Source: Pseudomonas lactucae
GTDB lineage: Bacteria > Pseudomonadota > Gammaproteobacteria > Pseudomonadales > Pseudomonadaceae
Length of the DNA: 64,000 bases
Direction of reading: 5' to 3'
Assembly: GCF_016937615.1 (NCBI RefSeq)
Contig: NZ_JAFHKI010000016.1
Coordinates: 1-64,000 of the forward strand
Shown here: one piece after another, positions 1 to 9,328 of the stretch
Position numbering within the stretch: position 1 is the first letter of the stretch
Layout of the letters: each line of letters starts with the position of its first letter
Made by a program: the position numbers and the translations under genes
Notes under the pieces: model-generated
Database searches by the model: none
Seen by the model: only the letters and a program-made list of their open reading frames with translations
What the model was told of the DNA's origin: nothing

Positions 1-60
1 GCCTGAGATCAAGATCAAAATCAAAAGCCAGAGCCAGAGCAACAGCACAAGAGCAGTCAG
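1..60. repeat. Low-complexity purine-rich stretch at left edge
   Basis: The first 60 bases are built from short imperfect direct repeats such as AGATCAA, AAATCAAAA and AGAGCCAGAGC. No convincing reading frame covers them, and the following SDR gene ends at 86. It may be the edge of an intergenic repeat that continues outside the window. Its function is unknown. Confidence 0.3.
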
Positions 61-85
61 TTGTGTAGATACCTATGGTTTCAGG

Positions 86-874
86 TCACGCCTGGGGTTG
101 ATAACGTTGCGCAACCGCCGACTGGCGGATCTGCGACAGCAGGCCCTGGCGCGCGCCCTGCAAGGCATCCCAGCGCTCGGCTTCGTGCAACGGTGGAATG
201 GTCACCGCCTCGCGACGATCGAAGCCGACCAGGGCGGCATCCACCAGATCACCGACTTCCATCACTTCGCTCAAGGTGTTGATGTCGATACCGGCGCGGT
301 CCCAGATCTCGGTGCGGGTGGCGGCCGGCAGTACGGCTTGTACATAGACGCCCTGGGGCGACAGCTCCAGGCTCAGGCCCTGGGACAGGAACAGCACGAA
401 CGCCTTGGTCGCGCCGTACACCGTCATGCCGAACTCCGGCGCCAGGCCGACCACCGAACCGATGTTGATGATCGTGCCGTTGCCCGCCTTGGCCAGGCGC
501 GGGGCGATGGCACTGGCCAGGCGCACCAGCGCGGTGGTGTTGAGGGCGACCAGGTGCGCGACGCTGTCGGTGCTTTGCTCAATGAAGGTGCCCGACTGCG
601 CGGCGCCGGCGTTGTTGATGAGGATACCGATGCTGGCGTCATCACGCAGGCGCGCTTCGACGTGGTTCAAATCGCTGAGTTGGGTCAGGTCCGCTTGCAG
701 CACATCGACGGCAACCGCGTATTCGCTGCGCAACTGGCTGGCGAGGGTCTGCAGGCGGGCCTGATCGCGTGCGACCAGCACCAGGTCGTGTCCGCGTTGG
801 GCGAAGCGCTGGGCATAAACGGCACCGATGCCGGTGGAGGCGCCGGTGATGAGAACGGTAGGGCGGGTAGTCAT
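86..874 (-). CDS. Short-chain dehydrogenase/reductase (classical SDR)
   Basis: A 262-residue cytosolic NAD(P)-dependent oxidoreductase of the classical SDR family, close to the usual 250 residues. The Rossmann motif TGASTGIG lies at about residues 10-17, NNAG near 89-92, the catalytic Ser in the INIGSVVG strand and the YGATK catalytic Tyr/Lys pair near 155. The ATG start at 874 begins directly with the first beta strand, so no N-terminal extension is needed. It lies 44 bp downstream of the Old Yellow Enzyme gene on the same strand and may be co-transcribed with it under the divergent TetR regulator. The substrate cannot be told from sequence. Confidence 0.88.
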   Translation of the reverse strand: MTTRPTVLITGASTGIGAVYAQRFAQRGHDLVLVARDQARLQTLASQLRSEYAVAVDVLQADLTQLSDLNHVEARLRDDASIGILINNAGAAQSGTFIEQSTDSVAHLVALNTTALVRLASAIAPRLAKAGNGTIINIGSVVGLAPEFGMTVYGATKAFVLFLSQGLSLELSPQGVYVQAVLPAATRTEIWDRAGIDINTLSEVMEVGDLVDAALVGFDRREAVTIPPLHEAERWDALQGARQGLLSQIRQSAVAQRYQPQA

Positions 875-918
875 GAGCGTGTCTCTTTTTTAGCTAACGG
901 TGGGGGAAATGGTTGCGC

Positions 919-2006
919 CTAGTTCGACTCGGCCAGCGCCGGGTAGTCGATGTAGCCTTCGGCAGCGCCGCCATAGAGCGTGGCCGGATTGAAGGCAGCC
1001 AGAGGCGCGCCGGTCTTCAGACGTGCCACCAGGTCCGGGTTGGCGATGAACGGGCGACCGAAGGCGATCAGGTCGGCCTTGCCTTCAACCAGGCGCGAGG
1101 TAGCCAGGCCCAGGTCATAGCCGTTGTTGGCGATATAGGTGTGCTTGAAGCGTCGGCGCAAACCGGCGAAATCGAAAGGCGCCACATCGCGCGGGCCACC
1201 GGTGCACCTTCGACCACGTGCAGGTAAACGATGCCCAGCGCATTGAGCTGGTCGACGATGTAGTCGAACTGCGCTTGCGGGTCGCTGCTCGAAATGCCGT
1301 TGGCCGGCGACACGGGTGACAGGCGAATGCCGGTGCGCTCGGCACCGATCTCGGCCACCACCGCTGCCGTGACTTCCAGCAACAGGCGTGCGCGGTTTTC
1401 AATCGAACCACCGTATGCATCGGTGCGCTGGTTGGCGCCGTCCTTGATGAACTGGTCCAGCAAGTAGCCATTGGCGCCGTGGATCTCCACACCATCGAAG
1501 CCCGCCGCCAGCGCATTGGCCGCCGCCTGGCGAAAATCGTTGACGATGCCCGGCAGCTCAGCGGTCTCCAGTGCGCGCGGCTCGGACGCGTCTTCAAAGC
1601 GGTTGTTGACGAACACTTTGGTCGCCGCACGCAAGGCAGAAGGCGCGACCGGTGCGGCGCCCTGTGCTTGCAGGTCGACGTGCGACACACGGCCCACATG
1701 CCACAGTTGCAGGAACATTTTGCCGCCCTTGGCGTGCACGGCCTCGGTCACCGCGCGCCAGCCTTCGATCTGCGCCGAGGTGTAGATGCCAGGCGTGTCC
1801 TGATAGCCCTGCCCCTGCCGGGAAATCTGCGAGGCTTCGGAGATCAACAAGCCGGCGGACGCGCGCTGGCTGTAATACGCAGCGGCGAATTCGCTGGGCA
1901 CCAGGCCTTTGCCGGCACGGTTGCGGGTCAGAGGGGCAAGCACCGCACGATTTGCTAGCGTCAGGGCGCCCATCGTATAGGGGGTAAACAAATTCAGGTC
2001 GCTCAT
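919..2006 (-). pseudogene. Old Yellow Enzyme family alkene reductase, frameshifted
   Basis: This encodes an FMN-dependent ene-reductase (NemA/XenA-like) that would reduce activated C=C bonds or nitro compounds with NAD(P)H. The 5' part, read from 2006, has the typical N-terminus (LFTPYTMGALTLANRAVLAP), the HGANGYLLDQF strand with the flavin/substrate His-Asn pair, and TDAYGGSIENR. Near 1203 the frame is lost just after YLHVVEGA. The remainder (FAGLRRRFKHTYIANNGYDL, then DLIAFGRPFIANPDL) continues in another frame to the stop at 919. Restoring one base after the GCA codon gives the family sequence VEGATGGPRDVAPFDF. With that base the protein is about 362 residues, the normal length. It is either a real pseudogene or a sequencing error. 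Confidence 0.85.
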
Positions 2007-2078
2007 GTCATGCGTATTCCATGTCGGTTGATGAGGCAGTCGTGCCGCTTGCCATTAGGATGATGATCGAAATCTAAA

Positions 2079-2088
2079 CTGTCAACAG
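2079..2088. promoter_or_regulatory. Imperfect inverted repeat in OYE/TetR intergenic region
   Basis: CTGTCAACAG is an inverted repeat (CTGT/ACAG) placed between the divergent Old Yellow Enzyme and TetR genes, flanked by A/T-rich sequence. TetR-family repressors that control an adjacent divergent reductase commonly bind such a site. Assigning it as the operator is inference from position and symmetry only. Confidence 0.25.
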
Positions 2089-2156
2089 CTTTGATTACGA
2101 TCAACATCTATGTATCATCGAACCCTGTTTTTGAGCGCACACGAGAGGTGTTGCAC

Positions 2157-2744
2157 GTGAGAGTGAGCAAGGCTCAGGCCCAGGCAAATCGGGAACACAT
2201 CGTCGAAACAGCCTCGGCGGTGTTTCGCGAACGCGGTTTTGACGGGGTGGGCGTGGCTGACCTGATGGCGGCTGCGGGGTTCACCCATGGCGGGTTCTAC
2301 AAGCATTTCGGCTCCAAGGCCGACCTGATGGCCGAAGCGTCCGCCAGCAGCCTTGCGCGCTCGCTGACCGGCGTGCAGGCGCTGGATATTCAGCGTTTCA
2401 TCGATATTTACGTGTCGAGGGAGCACCGCGACGGACGCGGCGACGGCTGCACACTGGCCGCCTTGAGTGCCGATGCGGCGCGTCAGCCCGATGACCTCAA
2501 GGTCGCGTTTGCCCAAGGCATAGAAGGCATGCTGCAGACGTTGGGCGGCAAGTGTGCCTCGCCCGCCGATGCGCCGCCTGGAGCGTCGCGCGCGAAAATG
2601 ATCGGCCTGCTGGCACAGGCGGTCGGCGCGATCCTGTTGTCGCGTGCCTGCCCGGATGACGCTGCGCTGGCCGATGAAATCCTTGAGGTCTGCCACGCGC
2701 AGATGACGGCATCCTTGGCGTGCGCGCAGCAACCAACAGACTGA
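2157..2744 (+). CDS. TetR/AcrR family transcriptional regulator
   Basis: A DNA-binding repressor of about 195 residues. The TetR_N helix-turn-helix is clear: ANREHIVETASAVFRERGFDGVGVADLMAAAGFTHGGFYKHFGSKADL spans about residues 8-55, with a variable ligand-binding C-terminus. The frame is open from 2091, but the GTG at 2157 is preferred because it is preceded by a GAGAGG ribosome site about 8 bases upstream and places the HTH at the usual distance from the N-terminus. It is divergent from the Old Yellow Enzyme gene and is the likely local repressor of that gene and the downstream SDR, as in NemR-type systems. The ligand is unknown. Confidence 0.88.
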   Translation: MRVSKAQAQANREHIVETASAVFRERGFDGVGVADLMAAAGFTHGGFYKHFGSKADLMAEASASSLARSLTGVQALDIQRFIDIYVSREHRDGRGDGCTLAALSADAARQPDDLKVAFAQGIEGMLQTLGGKCASPADAPPGASRAKMIGLLAQAVGAILLSRACPDDAALADEILEVCHAQMTASLACAQQPTD

Positions 2745-2747
2745 TGG

Positions 2748-3443
2748 TCAGGAGGCCCCAGGGCCGATCAGTGAACTCTCGATCTGCACACCCGGCATCA
2801 TCCGCTGCAAGCCTTCGATCAGCGTGTCGCCGGCTTCGGTCAAGGCCTCAAGCGGCATGGCCGGCAGACTTTCGAGGATGAACCACATGTGCCTGGCATC
2901 GGCGTCCAGCCGGGTCCTGGCGCCTTGCCGCCAGTTCCAGCGACGGCACGTCACGCCTTTTTCATCACGCCATACCACCTCGCCGGGGTCCGGATATTCG
3001 TAGGCGGGGGCACCTTCTTTCATCGTGTCAAAAGGCTCTGTGCCCTCTGCGACCACCAGCCGTGGGGGGCCCATATAGGCTTGCGCGTTTTCCCCGCCAA
3101 CGGGAATGGCGTACTCAAGGCTGATGGCGTTGTAGAGGTCGACAATCGGGTCCAGGCTCGGCAAGTGGCCGTCCTTGAGCACGCGCTTGCGCAATGCCTG
3201 CGCCGAACACGGTGTGCGTTGCGGTTTGGCGCCGAAGGCACGAAAGGTGTCCGCCCAGGCGGCCAGATGCGCATCGCCCCAGCTTGGGCCGCCCGCCAGC
3301 ACTGATCGGCAAGCACGCTCCAAGGCTTCTTGCGCAACGCCTGGATGCGTGAGCGGCGCCGCCTGCACCACAATGCTCAGCGCGCGGAACTGCGGGGCCA
3401 GTGTCACCACGGCCTGGTCAATTAACGGCAATACGGACAGCAT
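2748..3443 (-). CDS. Solo B3/B4 tRNA-binding-domain protein
   Basis: A 231-residue cytosolic protein resembling the free-standing B3/B4 domain of the phenylalanyl-tRNA synthetase beta subunit. Recognisable segments are FRALSIVVQAAP near the N-terminus, LPSLDPIVDLYNAISLEYAIPVGG in the middle, and the C-terminal EVVWRDEKGVTCRRWNWRQGARTRL strands. Family members are thought to edit or trans-edit mischarged tRNA or to bind amino acids, but the role of this subgroup is not settled. The frame is open to 3476, but the ATG at 3443 has a GGAG site 7 bases upstream. It is divergent from an XRE-cupin regulator, a pairing common in Pseudomonas, which suggests it is that regulator's target. Confidence 0.75.
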   Translation of the reverse strand: MLSVLPLIDQAVVTLAPQFRALSIVVQAAPLTHPGVAQEALERACRSVLAGGPSWGDAHLAAWADTFRAFGAKPQRTPCSAQALRKRVLKDGHLPSLDPIVDLYNAISLEYAIPVGGENAQAYMGPPRLVVAEGTEPFDTMKEGAPAYEYPDPGEVVWRDEKGVTCRRWNWRQGARTRLDADARHMWFILESLPAMPLEALTEAGDTLIEGLQRMMPGVQIESSLIGPGAS

Positions 3444-3599
3444 CAAGAGTCTCCAGCATTCCACAGGTGATTTCATGCTAGTCAGCGCCGACCAAAAAAG
3501 TCAATATATCGACCAACACCCACAAGCCGGCGCACGGATTGACGCCAGCGCCGATAAGCACCCAGAATCCCCCCAACTTCAGCGCATGCCCCCTCCCCC

Positions 3600-4202
3600 A
3601 TGACCAAAAAGACCGGTAAAACGACCGCCCCCGGCGCCGATGCTCAAGCCGTGAGCCTGGCCGTCGCACGTACCCTCAAGCAGGCCCGACAGGCGCAGAG
3701 CATCACCTTGGACGAGCTGTCCCGGCGTGCCGGCGTAAGCAAAGGCATGGTGGTCGAAATTGAAAAATGCACCGCCAACCCAAGCATCGGCATTCTGTGC
3801 AAAATCGCCGCGGCGCTGGGTTTGTCCGTCGCCGATATCGTCAACGTGACGGACGTGCCGGCCGCCCACATGATCGCCAGTCAGGACATCCCGACGCTCT
3901 GGACCGGCGAGCTGGGTGGGACAGCGCGGCTGCTGGCGGGTACCTCGGGGCCGAACATGATCGAACTGTGGCGCTGGGAAATGTTTCCAGGCGAGTCCTT
4001 TTCGTCGCAAGGGCACCCGCAAGGCACGCTTGAGTTGTTCCATGTGGAGAAAGGCACGCTCAAATGCGTGGTCGGGGAAACCGAGCTGATCATCCCCGCG
4101 GGCAGTTCGGCGGTGGCGAGGACCGACGTTGCGCACCGCTATGCGAATGCGGGCAGGTCCCGATTGGTTTTCACCATGTCGGTGACCGAAATCCATCAGT
4201 GA
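3600..4202 (+). CDS. XRE family regulator with C-terminal cupin domain
   Basis: A 200-residue regulator. The N-terminal HTH_3 domain (residues about 17-75; LKQARQAQSITLDELSRRAGVSKGMVVEIEKC) is followed by a small cupin barrel (about 120-195; LELFHVEKGTLKCVVGE, then AVARTDVAHRYANAG). This HTH-cupin architecture typically senses an amino-acid-like or other small metabolite. It is divergent from the B3/B4-domain gene, with a 156-bp shared intergenic region that presumably contains its operator. The ribosome binding site before the ATG is weak. Confidence 0.88.
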   Translation: MTKKTGKTTAPGADAQAVSLAVARTLKQARQAQSITLDELSRRAGVSKGMVVEIEKCTANPSIGILCKIAAALGLSVADIVNVTDVPAAHMIASQDIPTLWTGELGGTARLLAGTSGPNMIELWRWEMFPGESFSSQGHPQGTLELFHVEKGTLKCVVGETELIIPAGSSAVARTDVAHRYANAGRSRLVFTMSVTEIHQ

Positions 4203-4289
4203 GGGCGCGCGCAAGCAGGCAGCAAAAATGTGCGGGATAGCTCAACGCCTCCGCTGATGATCGGGCTATCATCAGCCGATACGAACCGG

Positions 4290-5168
4290 ATGGCCGGATG
4301 TCCCATGCCCGTAGACCTGCAAGCGCTGTACCCCAAACTGATCCACCTGATGCTGGATACGGTGTTTGTCGTTGATGGTGAAAACCAGATTGCGTTTGTC
4401 AGCGATGCCTGTGAGGCACTGCTCGGCTACTCGGCCGATGAGCTGAGGGGCACCCTGATTACCCGCTATATGCACCCTGAAGACCTGGCACGCACCAGGG
4501 CCTCCATTGTCCGGGTCATGAATGGCCAGGCCCATGTCGACTTTCGCAACCGCTATATCCGCAAGGATGGCAGTATCGTGCATATCCTGTGGGCCGCCTT
4601 CTGGTCCCAGGAGGTGGGCGCGCGGATCGGGGTGGCACGTGACGTGACAGCGCTCACCCAGGCCGAGGAAGAGTTACGGTTCCTCGCCCATCATGATCCG
4701 CTGACGGCCCTCACCAATCGGTTACTGTTCAACGATCGACTGGAACACGCCCTGCACAGCGCACAGACGCATAACCAGCCCCTGGCGTTATTGTTTGTGG
4801 ACATCAACGACTTCAAGGCTATCAACGATGTGCATGGGCATGCCGTGGGTGATCGTGTGCTGTGTGTGATTGCGCGACGGCTGGAGCGCTGCCTGCGCAA
4901 GAACGAGCTGGTGGCGCGGATGGGCGGCGATGAATTCACCGTGCTGCTGGCCGATAGCCCGACGCCGGATGCCGTTGCCGTCAAGGTGGCGCAGATACTC
5001 GCGGTGATGGCCGAACCGTTGGGCGCCGAGTTTGGTGCGCTCAAAATGCCGTCCTGCAGTATCGGCGTGGCTGTCTACCCGGTCGACGGAACGGACGCCG
5101 ATACGCTGCTCAGCCATGCAGATGGCGATATGTACCGTATCAAAAGGCAGCGGTTTGCAACGGAGTGA
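4290..5168 (+). CDS. PAS-GGDEF diguanylate cyclase
   Basis: A roughly 290-residue signalling enzyme that would make cyclic di-GMP from two GTP. A PAS domain occupies the N-terminal third (DTVFVVDGENQIAFVSDACEALLGYSADEL, with the PAC strands IRKDGSIVHILWA). A complete GGDEF domain follows (LAHHDPLTALTNRLLFNDRL, then RMGGDEFTVLL with the active-site GGDEF intact, and CSIGVAVYP). There is no membrane segment, so it is probably cytosolic. No RxxD inhibitory site is evident upstream of GGDEF. The frame is open from a GTG at 4230, and the in-frame ATGs at 4290 and 4305 both begin just before the PAS domain, so the start is uncertain. It sits immediately before the polysaccharide locus, whose output c-di-GMP could influence. 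Confidence 0.88.
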   Translation: MAGCPMPVDLQALYPKLIHLMLDTVFVVDGENQIAFVSDACEALLGYSADELRGTLITRYMHPEDLARTRASIVRVMNGQAHVDFRNRYIRKDGSIVHILWAAFWSQEVGARIGVARDVTALTQAEEELRFLAHHDPLTALTNRLLFNDRLEHALHSAQTHNQPLALLFVDINDFKAINDVHGHAVGDRVLCVIARRLERCLRKNELVARMGGDEFTVLLADSPTPDAVAVKVAQILAVMAEPLGAEFGALKMPSCSIGVAVYPVDGTDADTLLSHADGDMYRIKRQRFATE

Positions 5169-5323
5169 CAAGGAGAATGCCCTGACCGGTTGAAAGCCAG
5201 TCCGTGACGCCGCCCGGCACGCACTTGAGGAACTGGTGCGAAAGCACGGACCTGCTATCTTGGATGAAGGCCTGAGCAGTTGCGATCCCGTACGCATCCA
5301 GGTCTGTACAGGGAGTAATAAAG

Positions 5324-6268
5324 TTGGAAGCAGAGGACCTGCTCACTCTTGAGGATTCGGTTACATCGTCTCGACATGGCGAATGCGATGTGATCATTGT
5401 CAATTACAACGCCGGTGACCTGTTGCTGGCGTGCGTAGCGTCGGCGTTTGCCGCCGGTGCTTGCACAGTGATCGTGGTGGACAACGACTCTCACGATGAC
5501 AGTTTGATGCGACTGGAGCGAGTCCACGCTGGTCGCGATTCCCTTCGAGTCCTACGCAATGCCGCCAATCTGGGCTTCGCCGTGGCCTGCAACCAAGGTG
5601 CTCGTCTGTCAATGGCCCCCAATTTGTTTTTCTTGAACCCGGACACCGTAGTGGCCGCCGACGCGATAGACCGTTTGCTGTTGGCGTTGCACAGCGCGCC
5701 GCGGATCGGCATGGTCGGAGGGTTCCTGTCCAATCAGGACGGAAGCGAGCAACCTGGCGGGCGCCGAGTGTTCCCGACGCCCAGGCGCGCGTTCATGCGG
5801 GCTTTCGGGCTTTCGCGGCTGTCGAGACTTTCCCATTCGGTGTGGTCCGATTTTTTATTGCATAAGGAGCCACTACCCACCGCGCCCATTGTCGTCGAAG
5901 CCATCTCCGGGGCCTGTATGCTGGTCAAGCGCGAAGCGATCGAGAGCGTCGGATTTTGGGACGAAGAGTATTTCCTTCATTGCGAAGACCTGGACTGGTG
6001 CATGCGCTTCCATCAGGCCGGCTGGCGCGTACTGTTCGTGCCGGATGCCCAGGTGATGCATGTATTCGGTGGCTGCAGTCAGCATCGTCCGTATTTCGTC
6101 GAATGGCACAAGCACCGGGGGTTCCTGCGTTTCTATCGCAAGTTTTTCCGCAGCAAATATCCGGCTGTCCTCTGGTTCAGTGTGGTGGTTGGGGTCTGGT
6201 TTCGATTCTGCCTGGTGGTCCTTCGCCACGCGACGAGCCGCCTGAAAAATGCATGGTCCCCAAAATGA
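5324..6268 (+). CDS. Glycosyltransferase family 2 (rhamnosyltransferase-like)
   Basis: A 314-residue inverting glycosyltransferase with GT-A fold. The nucleotide-sugar motifs are VIIVNYNAGD, IVVDNDSHDD and the metal-binding FFLNPDTVV. The acceptor-side motif EYFLHCEDLDWCMRFHQAGW is typical of WbbL-like rhamnosyltransferases. A hydrophobic segment near the C-terminus (VLWFSVVVGVWFRFCLVVL) suggests membrane association. It starts at TTG 5324 with AGGGAG upstream; no ATG gives a complete first strand. It overlaps the next gene by 20 bp and opens the surface-polysaccharide locus. Confidence 0.85.
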   Translation: MEAEDLLTLEDSVTSSRHGECDVIIVNYNAGDLLLACVASAFAAGACTVIVVDNDSHDDSLMRLERVHAGRDSLRVLRNAANLGFAVACNQGARLSMAPNLFFLNPDTVVAADAIDRLLLALHSAPRIGMVGGFLSNQDGSEQPGGRRVFPTPRRAFMRAFGLSRLSRLSHSVWSDFLLHKEPLPTAPIVVEAISGACMLVKREAIESVGFWDEEYFLHCEDLDWCMRFHQAGWRVLFVPDAQVMHVFGGCSQHRPYFVEWHKHRGFLRFYRKFFRSKYPAVLWFSVVVGVWFRFCLVVLRHATSRLKNAWSPK

Positions 6269-7130
6269 GAGACCTGGATTGCGCATAGGAATATTCGGCG
6301 CTTCCAGCTTCCTGGGCGAGCGCACCCTGCCATTGCTGGCCTCCATCGGGCACTCGACGAACGCCTTCAGCCGAGCGCTGCCCAAGGTGCCCTGCCCTGG
6401 CGTCAACTGGCGTCAAGCCGACGATTGGCACGCACTGGAGCTGGACACTTTTGTGTCGTTTGCGCCTATCTGGGTGTTGCCCGCCTATCTGGAGCGCTTG
6501 GCCGGCACCTCTGTCAAACGCGTTGTAGTGCTGTCTTCCACAAGCCGTTTCGCCAAGCAAGCATCACCCGACGCGCGAGAACGGGCCCTGGCGCAACGCT
6601 TGATACACGCAGAAGAGGCGCTCGAACAGTGGGCGGCGCAACGCCAGATCGAGTGGGTGATCCTGCGACCAACATTGATCTATGGCTTTGGCCGCGACCA
6701 GAACATCTCGCAGATAGCACGCTTCATTCAACGCTTTGGATTTTTCCCGCTGATCGGTGGCGCAACCGGATTGCGCCAACCGGTGCATGGGCATGACGTG
6801 ATCCAGGCGTGCCTGCGCGCGATGAGCGCACCTGACCTGCCCAGTGGCGGTTACACCCTCTCGGGCGCAGAGGTGTTGCCTTATCACACGATGGTGAGAC
6901 GAATATTCCAGGCCATGGGGCGTCCACAGAGAATACTGCCGGTGCCCGCCAAGACCTTGAGCCTCGGCGTTTCGATCTTGCGGAGCCTGCCGCGCTACCG
7001 GCATCTGTCAAGCGCGCTGGTGGCGCGGATGAATCAGGACCTGGTGTTCGATCATTCGGACGCCTGCGACCGGCTGGGCTTTGCGCCGAGAACGTTTCAG
7101 CTGGCGCATGAAGACTTGCCTGGGCGCTGA
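6249..7130 (+). CDS. NAD-dependent epimerase/dehydratase (extended SDR)
   Basis: About 293 residues with an N-terminal Rossmann motif GIFGASSFLGE (residues about 14-24) and the sugar-epimerase-like segments VVVLSSTSRF, WVILRPTLIYGFG and GGATGLRQPVHGHDVIQA. The usual YxxxK is not obvious at the expected position (SSTSRFAKQAS instead), so catalysis may differ from classical epimerases. The ATG at 6249 overlaps the preceding glycosyltransferase by 20 bp; a TTG near 6280 just before the first strand is an alternative start. It probably modifies a nucleotide sugar or lipid-linked sugar for the polysaccharide. It ends convergent with the large minus-strand glycosyltransferase. Confidence 0.78.
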   Translation: MHGPQNERPGLRIGIFGASSFLGERTLPLLASIGHSTNAFSRALPKVPCPGVNWRQADDWHALELDTFVSFAPIWVLPAYLERLAGTSVKRVVVLSSTSRFAKQASPDARERALAQRLIHAEEALEQWAAQRQIEWVILRPTLIYGFGRDQNISQIARFIQRFGFFPLIGGATGLRQPVHGHDVIQACLRAMSAPDLPSGGYTLSGAEVLPYHTMVRRIFQAMGRPQRILPVPAKTLSLGVSILRSLPRYRHLSSALVARMNQDLVFDHSDACDRLGFAPRTFQLAHEDLPGR

Positions 7131-7150
7131 AACGCCAGCGCCTGCGCGAC

Positions 7151-9328
7151 CTAACCCTCTCCCTTCTTTACCGTGCCCGCCTCATCCCGATGGACATGGG
7201 CTTGCCACGCCCCCCATTTGCTTTCGAAGTACGCCTGGTTTTTGTCCCAGAGGGCCTGATATTCGCCGCTGGCGATCAATTTTCGGAACGAGGCCTGCCC
7301 GTAGTGATGGATAAACGCGTCTTCGGCGCACACCGTCCGGTAGCCGGCCGTTTGCACGCGACGGCTGTAGTCGTCGTCTTCGAACATGCCGATGCCGAAC
7401 GTTTCATCCAGGTACCCCACCTCGTCGAGGATGTTTCGGCGAAAGGCGACACAAAACATCGCGAGCATCGGGATATCGAACGAGTGTCCCGGGCGTGCCG
7501 CTGTGTAGTGATCGGCAAACGCTTGCATCTGTTGAATGTCGGTGTAGGAAACCTCGACTTTCGCTTCGTTGCCCACCGCATTCGTGACCGGCCCGACCAG
7601 ACCAATGCTCGGATCACGCAAATGCCTGACCAGCGGGTCCAGCCAGCCGCCAGGGACGACCGTATCGTTATTGAGCAACAGCAGGACGTCGCCATCGGCT
7701 TCCCGCAGGCCCTGGTTGTTGGCCGCAGCGAAACCTCGGTTGTCCGAGTTGAGGATGACGCGGGTCGTCGGCACTGCCTGACGCAAGCGTTCAAGGTACT
7801 CAGCCGTACCATCATCCGAAGCATTGTCGACAACAATGAGCTGGTAATGGGGCCAGGCGGTATTGCGCAGAATGCTGTTGACGCATTGAATGGTCAGATT
7901 GAGGTTGTTATAGGTCACGAGCACGATGGAGACCTTTTCGTACAGCCCGACGATAGCCTGTTGCAGGCTATTGAACCGATCTTTCCAATCATTGGCCCTG
8001 GCAAGTTCCACGCGTCGCTTGTGCAGGGCCAGGTCGCGCTCGGCCAGGGCCCGCTCGATCTGCTCGATGAACTCATCGACCCCGGTTGCAAAGTACAGCA
8101 GGTCTTTATACAGGCTCATCTCTGCCAGCGGCGTGGAGATCACCGGCTTGCCTGCGCTGATGTATTCGTAGAACTTCACCGGGTCGACCGCATGCGTCAC
8201 GTTGTAGAGCCTGAAGGGAATCAGACACGCATCGAAATGATCCAGGTACAGCGGCATCTGCGCGTAAGGCTTGCGGCCCAGCAACTGCACATTGGGCTTG
8301 TGCTCAAGGCCCGCGAGGTCCTCGACGAAAACGTCCCCCACCAGGATGAAGTTCCACTCCGGTCGCCGGTCCGCCAACGCCGCCAGCAGGGGATAATCCA
8401 GCCATTGCGCCAGCGCACCGTAGTAGCCGATCACCGGGCCGACCAGCCCGCTCAACACATCGTTGGCAAAACAATGCTGCCGGAAAAAAGCGAAATCCAC
8501 CGCGTTTCGCACCAGCAGGCAACGCGGGTTATGCGCGCACCACTTCTGGTAAAGCAGTGCGGCGGAAACGGTCACCAGGTCGGCCTGGGCAATCAGGGTC
8601 TTCTCCTCACTCAGTAGTTGTTCGCCGATGTTCGGAAAACCATCCCAGTCATCCATGCAATCGTACTGAATGCGCCAGCCATGCGTGGCTCGAAGGCTGA
8701 GCGCCACGGGGCTCCAGTAAGCGATATGCACTACCGAGAGGGCAGTTTTTATCTGCATATCGGCGACCAAGGCAGCCATCGCACGCAACAAGGCCTGATG
8801 ATTCTCGGGCGTCACTATTTTTTCGTAATACGCTTCTTGAACATCGCGCTGCAGCGCCACTTCAAAGACATTGGGTGCCACCGCGGTCAAGTGATAGAGC
8901 TGCCCCGGTTCCGGCACGCTGGAGGGGACGATATAAAACACCCGATAACCCTGGTTCGCAAACTGGCTCATCAACTGCTGCGGTCGCTGGAAACGCGCGG
9001 CCCAATCGATGTTGGCGAAGCAGAGAATATCCAGGCGCCCTTTCGTGGTGAAATCAGCGTCCACCTTAACGTTCGGCAACGGCTGCGGCGCCGCCGGGTA
9101 GACCATTGCAACCGCACGCTCGGGAAATTCCGGCGCCGCGGAAAAACCATAGCGCCACCATCGGAACAGCGTGCGCAGTGGCCGAGTGAAACGCCACGAA
9201 CGGGTGTTTTGCAGGAAGTCGACTTTTGCCTGCGCGCTGTCGCGCTCATGAATGGCCGCATCTCTCTGGGCCAAGGCGGCGTCGCGGTCGATCAAGCTAT
9301 TGTCGAGCTTAAGCACGGAGGTACCCAT
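7151..9328 (-). CDS. Large bifunctional glycosyltransferase (GT4-like + GT2)
   Basis: A 725-residue protein. A heptad-rich N-terminus (residues 10-40, repeated RDAA/ERDSAQ) ends in NTRSWRFTRPLR. A GT-B, GT4-like domain follows (about 90-440; FANIDWAARFQRPQQL, YDCMDDWDGFPN, DPVKFYEYISAGKPVISTP). A GT-A family-2 domain comes last (from about 465; VSIVLVTYNN, LLLLNNDTVVPGGW, MFEDDDYSRRVQTAGY). Two transferases in one chain could add two successive sugars. The ATG at 9328 is preferred although the frame is open to 9424, because it overlaps the upstream oxygenase gene by only 20 bp. It is paralogous to the gene at 13851-16301. Confidence 0.88.
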   Translation of the reverse strand: MGTSVLKLDNSLIDRDAALAQRDAAIHERDSAQAKVDFLQNTRSWRFTRPLRTLFRWWRYGFSAAPEFPERAVAMVYPAAPQPLPNVKVDADFTTKGRLDILCFANIDWAARFQRPQQLMSQFANQGYRVFYIVPSSVPEPGQLYHLTAVAPNVFEVALQRDVQEAYYEKIVTPENHQALLRAMAALVADMQIKTALSVVHIAYWSPVALSLRATHGWRIQYDCMDDWDGFPNIGEQLLSEEKTLIAQADLVTVSAALLYQKWCAHNPRCLLVRNAVDFAFFRQHCFANDVLSGLVGPVIGYYGALAQWLDYPLLAALADRRPEWNFILVGDVFVEDLAGLEHKPNVQLLGRKPYAQMPLYLDHFDACLIPFRLYNVTHAVDPVKFYEYISAGKPVISTPLAEMSLYKDLLYFATGVDEFIEQIERALAERDLALHKRRVELARANDWKDRFNSLQQAIVGLYEKVSIVLVTYNNLNLTIQCVNSILRNTAWPHYQLIVVDNASDDGTAEYLERLRQAVPTTRVILNSDNRGFAAANNQGLREADGDVLLLLNNDTVVPGGWLDPLVRHLRDPSIGLVGPVTNAVGNEAKVEVSYTDIQQMQAFADHYTAARPGHSFDIPMLAMFCVAFRRNILDEVGYLDETFGIGMFEDDDYSRRVQTAGYRTVCAEDAFIHHYGQASFRKLIASGEYQALWDKNQAYFESKWGAWQAHVHRDEAGTVKKGEG

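Noticed and set aside
7190..8617. Long plus-strand open frame (475 codons) under the large glycosyltransferase
   Set aside because: It is an antisense shadow in high-G/C sequence; the minus strand carries clear GT motifs and the plus translation shows no domain.
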